From Caldifarciminota bacterium (GTDB lineage: Bacteria > Hydrothermota > Tepidihabitantia > Tepidihabitantales > Tepidihabitantaceae), in assembly GCA_016935775.1 (NCBI GenBank), contig JAFGQF010000265.1:1-6802 (forward strand): DNA of 6,802 nucleotides, in the 5' to 3' direction. Below the pieces are notes generated by a model that had not been told where the DNA came from, did not search any database, and saw only the letters and a program-made list of their open reading frames with translations. Of this stretch, positions 1-5,621 are shown one piece after another. The stretch's first letter is position 1; each line of letters begins with the position of its first letter. The position numbers were made by a program, and so were the translations under genes.

Positions 1-312
1 GACTACTCCGGCGAGGTGAAGGCCGGGCTGTTCCGGCAGTGGCCCGAGAGTCTCAGGACCGGGTACCGGGTGCGCGGCGAGTTCGCGGTCACGGACAGCG
101 AGCGGCTGTCGTTCTACCTGCTCGGCGAGGACGACTACCAGCGCTGGCTGGCCCGGGACAGCTTCGGCTGGCTGGTGGGGCTGGCCGACACGCCGCACGA
201 CACCTTCTCGGCGGTGGTGCCGCAGACCGGCTGGTACCGGTTGCTGGTGGACAACCGTGCCCTGAAGACGGACCGCGAGTTCCGGCTGCGGGCGACCAGG
301 ACCACGCCCTAG
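1..312 (+). CDS. C-terminal end of a beta-rich, GOLD-like domain protein (5' end outside window)
   Basis: Frame 1 is open from the first base to a TAG at 310-312, giving 103 visible residues; the start lies upstream of the window. A GTG at 16-18 is in frame but nothing marks it as a start. The visible part alternates beta-strand-like segments (RVRGEFAV, RLSFYLLG, TFSAVVP, WYRLLVDN, EFRLRAT) with charged turns. The arrangement of a hydrophobic strand, a DY..W segment, then VPQTGWYRLLVDN and a last strand resembles bacterial and archaeal GOLD/emp24-like or pre-peptidase C-terminal beta-sandwich domains, which often end secreted proteins. That assignment rests on pattern only; no catalytic motif is visible, so no function is proposed. 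The gene converges on maf and the two stop codons overlap within CTAG. Coding status is fairly sure; family is tentative. Confidence 0.7.
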   Translation, partial: DYSGEVKAGLFRQWPESLRTGYRVRGEFAVTDSERLSFYLLGEDDYQRWLARDSFGWLVGLADTPHDTFSAVVPQTGWYRLLVDNRALKTDREFRLRATRTTP

Positions 313-893
313 CCCGATTCCAGCAGTTCGAGCAGCCGGGCCACCGGCAACCCGACGACGTTGAGGTATGAGCCCCGCACCGAGGTGACGAACCGGCCTG
401 CCCAACCCTGGATCCCGTAACCTCCCGCCTTGTCGAACGGCTCGCCGGTGGCGAGGTAGGCGTCGATGTCGCCCGGGGACAGCCGGCGGAATGTCACCAG
501 CGTGGTTTCGACGCCGGTGCGAACGCCGCCGCCCGGCCGCGAGATGACCGCCACGCCCGAGATGACACGATGAGCCCGGCCGGAGAGCAGCTTCAGCGCC
601 CGGCGCGCGTCGGCAGCATCGGCCGGCTTGCCGAGAACCCGGTTCCCGATGCAGACGACCGTGTCGCAACCGATGACCAGGCCGTCCCGGATGCCGTCGG
701 CCGCCGATTGCGCCTTGTGCCGGGCGTTGGCGACCGCGTAGGCCCCGGGGTCGCGCGGGCCGACAGCCGGGTCAAGGTCAGGGCCCGGCGTGACGGCCCG
801 GAACCCGAGGCCTAGGGCGCGCAGGATGGCGCGGCGGCGCGGGGAGGAGGAGGCCAGCCAGAGCCCGGACAATGGCGAATGACGTGCTGCCAC
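309..893 (-). CDS. maf: Maf family nucleotide pyrophosphatase (YhdE-like dTTP/UTP subfamily)
   Basis: Maf proteins hydrolyse non-canonical or selected nucleoside triphosphates to the monophosphate plus pyrophosphate in the cytoplasm, and have been linked to septum control. Counting from the GTG at 891-893 (194 aa), the family signatures are: the substrate loop ASSSPRR (14-20), GCDTVV with the catalytic Asp77, LGKP (87-90), LLSGRAHRVISG (about 102-113), EPFDKAGGYGIQG (about 151-163) and NVVGLP near the end. The DKAG.YGIQG form fits the YhdE (dTTP/UTP) branch rather than YceF (7-methyl-GTP). Start choice is uncertain. The GTG has an AGGA 9 bases upstream (903-906). A TTG at 870-872 would give MSGLWLASSSPRR, which matches the usual family N-terminus better but has no ribosome-binding site; the extra residues then include the RHSP encoded by the heptad repeat. 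The frame stays open far upstream, but only because repeat and GC-rich DNA lack stops. The stop overlaps that of the plus-strand gene. Confidence 0.92.
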   Translation of the reverse strand: MAARHSPLSGLWLASSSPRRRAILRALGLGFRAVTPGPDLDPAVGPRDPGAYAVANARHKAQSAADGIRDGLVIGCDTVVCIGNRVLGKPADAADARRALKLLSGRAHRVISGVAVISRPGGGVRTGVETTLVTFRRLSPGDIDAYLATGEPFDKAGGYGIQGWAGRFVTSVRGSYLNVVGLPVARLLELLESG

Positions 894-986
894 CGAGGCA
901 GTTCCTGTGACGAATGGCGAATGGCGGGAGTCGAATGGCGAATGGCGGGTGTCGAATGGGGAGTGACGAATGACGATTGACGAATG
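870..986. repeat. Tandem 7-bp (heptad) repeat, consensus GAATGGC on the plus strand (GCCATTC on minus)
   Basis: From 912 to 986 the DNA reads as eleven consecutive 7-bp units in one phase (units beginning 912, 919, 926, 933, 940, 947, 954, 961, 968, 975, 982; the last is cut to five bases). Four are exactly GAATGGC, at 912, 919, 933 and 940. Others are variants such as GAATGAC, GATTGAC, GAGTGAC and GAATGGG. The units at 926 (GGGAGTC) and 947 (GGGTGTC) diverge in the same way, so 912-932 and 933-953 form two copies of a 21-bp higher-order unit. Two more good units, at 870 (CAATGGC) and 877 (GAATGAC), lie in the same phase 42 bases earlier, separated by four decayed units. The repeat runs into the 5' end of maf. 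Read on the minus strand it has no stop codon in any frame and encodes RHSPF-type peptides. It is not a CRISPR array: there are no spacers. Confidence 0.9.
903..906 (-). promoter_or_regulatory. Candidate ribosome-binding site for maf (GTG start)
   Basis: AGGA on the minus strand sits 9 bases before the GTG at 891-893. It is the only Shine-Dalgarno-like sequence near the possible maf starts; the TTG at 870-872 has none. The stretch 887-901 can fold as a 5-bp hairpin (CTGCC/GGCAG, 5-base loop) that holds the GTG at its loop edge, which could lower initiation. The hairpin is short, so this is tentative. Confidence 0.4.
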
Positions 987-1102
987 CTCCTGGTCCGGGT
1001 TGGTGTGCTTCAAGCCCTGATTCCTGCGCCCGGTCCGGACTCTCGTTCTCTCTGTGTTTCGGTGGTTGGCTGTTCCTGGCGGTTCGGGCCGGCGGCGCGG
1101 GC
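987..1102. other. Non-coding gap between the lptD stop and the heptad repeat
   Basis: This is the lptD-proximal half of the lptD-maf intergenic region. I see no gene, no convincing -35/-10 pair for maf and no stem followed by a T-run that would end lptD transcription. It has a GGTCCGG direct repeat (992-998 and 1032-1038) and an 8-bp palindrome GTCCGGAC (1033-1040), both of the kind expected by chance in such GC-rich DNA. In the absence of a terminator, maf could be read from lptD transcripts. Confidence 0.5.
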
Positions 1103-3322
1103 TCATTCGGGCAGGAAGGTGCGGAAGGTGCTCTTGCCGAACTTGACGTCGGGCAGCCGTTTGATGCGGACCTCGAAGTCGTACTTCCAGGAAGCACCGA
1201 GCTTCTCGAACGTGGCGAGCGCTTCCCAGCAGTGGAGGTCGCGCCAGACCGTGACGCTGTAGTCGGTCAGTTCGGCGGTCTTGAAGTTGTAGCCGATGCT
1301 GGCGAGGTCCACCCGCCAGCCCGGGAACTGGAACCCGAACGAGCCGGTGAGCATGTTGTTGTTGCCGGTCAGGCTGTGGCGGAGCCGGAGCTGGACCCGC
1401 CAGTCCGAGTCCGTCCGGCCGGCGGAGGAGTCGGCCGCGGTGACCGGGCCGCGCCAGAGCAGTGCGTCCCAGGAGAACGAGCCGCCGACCGAGTAGTCGT
1501 CCCTGAACCTGAGAGTCTCGAGGTCGAAGCTCACGCCGGCGTCCAACTGCAGGTCCAGTCCCTCGACCGAGCGCAGGGGGTAGAGCGCGGCGTCGGCGCG
1601 GAGCGGGGAGAGCCGGCGGTCGAGCAGGTCGTATGAACCGGACAACCCCACCCGGCCGAGGTCGACCACCGCCCGGGTGGAGCCGGCCTTGGCCTGGAAA
1701 CCGTTGTCGATCCGGTAGCTCGCGTAGACGTCCTCGGGTTCGAGCAGGTCGGGCGTGCCGAGAATCCGCCGGCTGGTAACCCCGGGCTGGTAGGTGAGGT
1801 AGGCGCTTGGCCGGACGGTGTGCAGCAGGCCGTGCAGGTTGCCGGTCTCGATGCCGAACACCCGGTAGAGCGCCAGCTCTGTTCCGGCCGAGGCCGAGTA
1901 GCGCGTCTGGGGGAAGGCGGCGGTGTCGAGCCGGTTGTCCTGGCCCGCGGAGATTGACTGGCGCAGGGCGATGCCGCCGCCGAGGCGCTGGTCGAGTTCG
2001 ACCCGCAGTTCGTTGCCCAGCCGCGCCGGCGATGAGGCGAGGGTGTCGTTCCAGTATTCCCGCTCGGCCGAGAGCGCGACGTCGTGGCGCAGGCGCAGCC
2101 CGCCGACCGAGCCGAGCCGGTAGTCGGGACTGGAGAACCCGACCGAGGCCCGGCCGTCGAGTTCCACCGACCGGGCGGTGTCGGCGTCGAGCGAGTCGGC
2201 GTAGTTCCTGAGAACGTTCTCGAAGCCCAGGCCGGGCGCGAAGTTCCAGCCCGCCACCAGCGGCCGGGTCCCGAAGCTCAGCCGGGCCGAGGGCAGTTGG
2301 GAGTAGCTGCGGTGCTGGAGAAACTCGCGCCGGTTGCGGGCGAGGACCGAGAAGTTGCCGACGCGACGGATCGGCCTGGTGAGCTGGATGAACGACGACG
2401 CCTCCTGCTTGAGCCAGTCGACCTGGTCTTCGCCGTACTCGGGCACGTAGCGGGAGTCGGAGACGACGTCGGCCTCGGCCTTCAGCTCGGAGTCGAACAG
2501 GAACACCGAGGAGTGACTGGCGTTGAAGCTGTAGCGGGTGCGGCGGGTGTCCCACTCGCGGATCCACGAGCCCTGGATTGAGCCGCGGGCCAGCGGGTTG
2601 ACGATGTAGACCGCTTCGGCCCGGGGCTGGATGCCCTTGCGGGTCATCACGTCGAGGTAAACGGTCGCATCGGCGTACTCGTTGATGACCTGGTACCAGG
2701 CCAGGTCCTTGCCGTACCAGCCCTGGTCGTTGGAGAACCCGACCTTGAACGGCATCAGGCCGGACTGGCGCTGGTTGGCGACCGGCACGAGCCAGAAAGG
2801 CGCGGCGAGCACCGGGAAGCCGAACAGCCGCAGCAGCACCGGCCGGGTGATGACGATGTCGTCCATCAGCAGCTTGACGCGCGGCCCGAAGAAGTCGTAG
2901 TGGGGATGGTCGCGGTCACAGGTGGTGTAGTAGCCGCGCCGGGCGTGGATGGTTTTCTCCTCGACCAGCCAGACCTCTTCGGCGTGGAAGAAGCCGTCCT
3001 GGAGCTCGGTGCGCGCGGTGCGCATCATTCCCTTGCGGGTGTCGATGTCGTACTGGAGCTCGACGCCGTTGATGTTCTGGTCGCCCGAGGTGAAGAGCAC
3101 CTCGCCGTACGCCCGCAACCGCTGTTCGTCGAGGTCGTAGTGAATCGAGTCGGAGTGGACCGTCATCTCCCGGTAGCGAACCCAGGCCGAGTCCAGCAGC
3201 AGGACATCGGCATCCTTCACCCGGTAGCGGACGTTTCGGCCGCCGTAGTGGACCGTGTCAACCGGGGACGAGTCCGGGACCGCGGCCTGGCCGAGCGTCA
3301 GGCAGATGAGCAGCCCGAGCAT
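1103..3322 (-). CDS. lptD: LPS-assembly outer-membrane protein LptD (OstA/Imp)
   Basis: LptD is the outer-membrane barrel that, with LptE, inserts lipopolysaccharide into the outer leaflet. From the ATG at 3320-3322 the product is 739 aa, close to the 784 aa of E. coli LptD. A short hydrophobic leader (MLGLLICLTLGQAA) is followed by an OstA/LptA-like jellyroll (about residues 25-150, with repeated strands such as AYGEVLFTSGDQNINGVELQ). Next comes the family hallmark GYYTTCDRDHPHYDF (about 130-144), then RLFGFPVLAAPFWLVPV (about 165-181) and QRQSGLMP. After that, about 500 residues of alternating strands form the C-terminal barrel. Only two cysteines remain after the leader: Cys135 (TTCDRD) and Cys698 (HCWEA). 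The frame could extend to a TTG at 3404-3406, but that TTG is the -35 box of a promoter candidate, so the ATG is preferred. Its ribosome-binding site is weak (AGG about 10 bases upstream) and the leader lacks the usual basic residues, so the start is not certain. It is preceded by the penicillin-binding protein gene. Confidence 0.92.
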   Translation of the reverse strand: MLGLLICLTLGQAAVPDSSPVDTVHYGGRNVRYRVKDADVLLLDSAWVRYREMTVHSDSIHYDLDEQRLRAYGEVLFTSGDQNINGVELQYDIDTRKGMMRTARTELQDGFFHAEEVWLVEEKTIHARRGYYTTCDRDHPHYDFFGPRVKLLMDDIVITRPVLLRLFGFPVLAAPFWLVPVANQRQSGLMPFKVGFSNDQGWYGKDLAWYQVINEYADATVYLDVMTRKGIQPRAEAVYIVNPLARGSIQGSWIREWDTRRTRYSFNASHSSVFLFDSELKAEADVVSDSRYVPEYGEDQVDWLKQEASSFIQLTRPIRRVGNFSVLARNRREFLQHRSYSQLPSARLSFGTRPLVAGWNFAPGLGFENVLRNYADSLDADTARSVELDGRASVGFSSPDYRLGSVGGLRLRHDVALSAEREYWNDTLASSPARLGNELRVELDQRLGGGIALRQSISAGQDNRLDTAAFPQTRYSASAGTELALYRVFGIETGNLHGLLHTVRPSAYLTYQPGVTSRRILGTPDLLEPEDVYASYRIDNGFQAKAGSTRAVVDLGRVGLSGSYDLLDRRLSPLRADAALYPLRSVEGLDLQLDAGVSFDLETLRFRDDYSVGGSFSWDALLWRGPVTAADSSAGRTDSDWRVQLRLRHSLTGNNNMLTGSFGFQFPGWRVDLASIGYNFKTAELTDYSVTVWRDLHCWEALATFEKLGASWKYDFEVRIKRLPDVKFGKSTFRTFLPE

Positions 3323-3378
3323 CGGCGAGTGGCCTGGTGTGATTCGTCGCTGGTCCGCGCCATCGGCATCCTGCGCCA

Positions 3379-3406
3379 ATGTTAGACCCGGAGCCGCCGG
3401 AGTCAA
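3379..3406 (-). promoter_or_regulatory. Sigma70-type promoter candidate for lptD (TTGACT-16-TAACAT)
   Basis: On the minus strand TTGACT (3401-3406; 5 of 6 to TTGACA) is followed after 16 bases by TAACAT (3379-3384; 4 of 6 to TATAAT). Transcription would begin near 3372, leaving a leader of about 50 bases before the ATG at 3320-3322. The A+T-richer boxes stand out in very GC-rich surroundings. The same -35 hexamer occurs before the upstream penicillin-binding protein gene. The -10 match is only moderate. Confidence 0.5.
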
Positions 3407-3448
3407 TGCGCCGGGCGGGCGGTCTGCGCGGGGCGGGCCTGGAGTACC

Positions 3449-5536
3449 TCAGCGGCTGCCGGGCGGTTCCTCAAGCGGCTGGAAGGAGTCGGGCGGCGGC
3501 GGGGCCGGACGGGGCGCGCGCGAGTGCAGCGGGCACTGGTCGGCCGGTTCGGTGCCGCGGGCGAAGATCTCGTAACGCACGCGCACGCAGCGCGGGGTGG
3601 CGAGTTCACCCGATTCCTCGCAGATCGGCGCGGTTACGATGCCGGGCGGCACCTCGAACCGTTTCGGGCCCAGGGTGTCGGCCCGGACCTGGCGCATGAA
3701 GCGTCCCCAGATCGGCGCGGCCACGCCGCCGCCGGTCGCGCCCCGGAAGATTGTCCGCGGCCGGTCGTAGCCTGCCCAGACCCCGCAGCAGAGCCCGGGC
3801 GTGTAGCCGATGAACCAGGCGTCGGTGTAGTCGTCGGTCGTGCCGGTCTTGCCCGCGGCCGGGCCGGAGAAACCCGCCGAGCGCACCGACGTCGCAGTGC
3901 CCTCGTCAACGACGCTCTGCATCAGGCTGGTGACGAGGTAGGCGGTGGTCGGCGAGATCACCGGCTGGGTTTCGGGCAGGTTCTCTTCGACCAGGGAGCC
4001 GCGGCTGTCGACCACCCGCGTGATGAACAGCGGTTTCACCCGGACCCCGGAGTTCGCCAGGGTGTTGAATGCGATGGTCATCTCGATCAGCGGGACCTCG
4101 ACCGAGCCCAGGGCCAGCGAGTAGACCGGGAGCAGTTTCTGCCGCACGCCGAGCAGGTTGGCGTAGCGGGCGACCAGCTCGGGCCCGACCTTCTCGATCA
4201 GCCGGACCGCGACGAGGTTGCGGGAGAGGGCAAGCGCCTGGCGGACGGTCACCGGGCCCATCATCTTGCGGTCGTAGTTCTGCGGCCGGTAGGTCGGCTG
4301 TCCCGGGATGCGCAACTCGACCGTCGAGTCAACCAGGACGTCGGCGCAGGTGAAGCCGTTGTCGAGCGCGGCCGCATAGAGGAAAGGCTTGAACGATGAG
4401 CCGGTCTGGCGCCGGGCCTGGGTCGCGCGGTTGTACTCGCTCGCCCGGAAGTCGCGGCCGCCGACAAGCGCGCGCACCGCCCCGGTTTGGACGTCGATGG
4501 CGACAAGCGCGCCCTGGAGATACCCGGGCGGGCCGACCAGGCTGTCGAACTGCGCCACCGAGTCGTACCAGGTCCTCGGGTGGCGGAGCTTGTAGCCTTC
4601 CTCGATCTCGGCCAGCCGGCGCTCGATTACTTCGTTGGCGGCCCGCTGGATCTCGAGGTCCAGAGTCGTTTCGACGGTGGCGCCGGAACGGTAGACGAAG
4701 TCCGGGCCGTAGCGGTCCATCAGGTCGCGCCGCACTTCCTCGACGAAGTAGGGCGCGTCATTGCCGCCGGGCGGCGCGGGCCGGACAACCAGTGGCTCGG
4801 CGACCGCGGCCGCATACTCGTCTTCGGTGAGTTCGCCGAGCTGGCGCAGCTTGGCGAGGAAGAAGTCGCGGCGCCGGACCAGCCGGTCGGCGGCGTAGTA
4901 AGGAGAGTACGCCGCCGGGTTGGCAATCAGCGCGGCGATGGCGGCGCATTCGGCGGTGGTGAGCTGGGCGACCCGGCGTCCGAAGTACCTTTCGGCCGCG
5001 GCCTCGACGCCGTAGACCGAACCGCCGAGCCAGATCTGGTTCAGGTACATCTCGAGGATTTCGTCCTTCGAGTACTGCCGCTCGAGCTCGACGGCGAGAA
5101 TCATCTCCTTGAGCTTGCGGCTGACGGTGCGTTCGAAGGTCAGGAACATCGAACGGGCGAGCTGCTGGGTGATTGTCGAGGTGCCCTTGAGCCGGCCGGG
5201 GTGGCGGACCATCCACCAGAGGAGCCCGGGCAGCCGTTCGAGATCGATGCCCCAGTGGCGATAGAATCGCCGGTCCTCGACCGCGACGACCGCGGTCTTC
5301 AGGCAGCCGGGAATCGAGTCGAGCGGTACCGGCCGGCGCCGTTCCTGGAAGAACTCGGTGATGAGCCGGCCGCGGCTGTCGAGAACGCGCGTCGCGGCCG
5401 GGGCCCGGTACCCGGCTATCTCGGCCGCGGGCGGCAGTCCCGAGCGGAGCGCGAGCCAGGCCGCGGCGGCCCCGGCAAATCCCAGCAGCAGCACCAGCCC
5501 GATGATCAGCGGAAGCCGGCCGCGGCTCTCGGTCAT
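3449..5536 (-). CDS. mrcA: Class A penicillin-binding protein, PBP1a type (glycosyltransferase GT51 plus transpeptidase)
   Basis: This is a bifunctional inner-membrane enzyme that polymerises lipid II into glycan strands and cross-links the peptides in the periplasm. The product is 695 aa with one N-terminal membrane anchor (about residues 8-30) and a short cytoplasmic tail. The GT51 domain (about 60-240) has EDRRFYRHWG with catalytic Glu87, GTSTITQQLARSMF (118-131), RKLKEM with second Glu144, and the LEMYLNQIWLGG.YGVEAA block. The transpeptidase domain (about 340-620) has SxxK (Ser380, Lys383 in TGSSFKPF), SxN (438-440, SRN) and KTG (563-565). After it comes the PBP1A-type tail ICEESGELATPRC (638-650) with FARGTEP.DQC, and a proline-rich end (about 674-692). 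It is shorter than E. coli PBP1A (850 aa) because the inserted region between the domains is small. The ATG at 5534-5536 has GAGGA 5 bases upstream and a strong promoter candidate. All catalytic motifs are intact. The symbol is given for the family, not for proven orthology. Confidence 0.97.
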   Translation of the reverse strand: MTESRGRLPLIIGLVLLLGFAGAAAAWLALRSGLPPAAEIAGYRAPAATRVLDSRGRLITEFFQERRRPVPLDSIPGCLKTAVVAVEDRRFYRHWGIDLERLPGLLWWMVRHPGRLKGTSTITQQLARSMFLTFERTVSRKLKEMILAVELERQYSKDEILEMYLNQIWLGGSVYGVEAAAERYFGRRVAQLTTAECAAIAALIANPAAYSPYYAADRLVRRRDFFLAKLRQLGELTEDEYAAAVAEPLVVRPAPPGGNDAPYFVEEVRRDLMDRYGPDFVYRSGATVETTLDLEIQRAANEVIERRLAEIEEGYKLRHPRTWYDSVAQFDSLVGPPGYLQGALVAIDVQTGAVRALVGGRDFRASEYNRATQARRQTGSSFKPFLYAAALDNGFTCADVLVDSTVELRIPGQPTYRPQNYDRKMMGPVTVRQALALSRNLVAVRLIEKVGPELVARYANLLGVRQKLLPVYSLALGSVEVPLIEMTIAFNTLANSGVRVKPLFITRVVDSRGSLVEENLPETQPVISPTTAYLVTSLMQSVVDEGTATSVRSAGFSGPAAGKTGTTDDYTDAWFIGYTPGLCCGVWAGYDRPRTIFRGATGGGVAAPIWGRFMRQVRADTLGPKRFEVPPGIVTAPICEESGELATPRCVRVRYEIFARGTEPADQCPLHSRAPRPAPPPPDSFQPLEEPPGSR

Positions 5537-5541
5537 TCGTG

Positions 5542-5546
5542 TCCTC
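5542..5546 (-). promoter_or_regulatory. Ribosome-binding site of the PBP1a gene (GAGGA)
   Basis: GAGGA on the minus strand lies 5 bases before the ATG at 5534-5536. It is the best Shine-Dalgarno sequence in the window and fixes this start. Confidence 0.7.
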
Positions 5547-5570
5547 GGTTAGCGGTTGGCACGGGAACCG

Positions 5571-5599
5571 ATGATATGCCCGGCGAGCGGACCAGTCAA
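5571..5599 (-). promoter_or_regulatory. Strong sigma70-type promoter candidate for the PBP1a gene (TTGACT-17-TATCAT)
   Basis: On the minus strand TTGACT (5594-5599) and TATCAT (5571-5576) are separated by exactly 17 bases. Each box matches the sigma70 consensus at 5 of 6 positions. Transcription would start near 5564, giving a leader of roughly 28 bases that carries the GAGGA ribosome-binding site. It lies in the 85-base gap after holB, so the penicillin-binding protein gene probably has its own promoter besides any read-through from holB. I see no terminator in the gap. Confidence 0.65.
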
Positions 5600-5621
5600 G
5601 CCGGCCACAGTCGGAAGGCGG

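Noticed and set aside
870..986. CRISPR array or insertion-sequence end
   Set aside because: The units are 7 bp and directly adjacent, with no unique spacers of constant length. There are no terminal inverted repeats, target duplications or transposase.
982..1018. maf promoter beginning with TTGAAG on the minus strand
   Set aside because: With a spacing of 17-18 bases the -10 position reads GGAGCA or GAGCAT, matching the consensus at 3 of 6 positions or fewer.
992..1040. Hairpin or terminator after lptD from the GGTCCGG/CCGGAC segments
   Set aside because: The best stem is about 6 bp with a loop of over 30 bases and no following T-run. The repeats are short and expected in GC-rich DNA.
977..1636. 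Plus-strand open frame of 219 codons beginning in the repeat region
   Set aside because: It is antisense to the 3' end of lptD, shows no recognisable domain, and has a Val/Glu/Gly-rich composition that reflects the opposite strand's codons.
894..2567. Extension of the maf frame through the repeat and across lptD (up to 752 codons)
   Set aside because: Upstream of 893 it is an out-of-frame reading of lptD, rich in Arg and Pro, joined through the stop-free heptad repeat. Only the last ~190 codons match a protein family.
3301..3322. Lipoprotein signal at the LptD leader (Cys in LLIC)
   Set aside because: The residue before Cys is Ile, which does not fit a lipobox, and only a handful of residues precede it. 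LptD is an integral barrel protein, so an ordinary signal peptide is more likely.
3524..4399. Plus-strand open frame of 291 codons
   Set aside because: It is antisense to the transpeptidase domain; composition and lack of motifs mark it as a shadow of the real gene.
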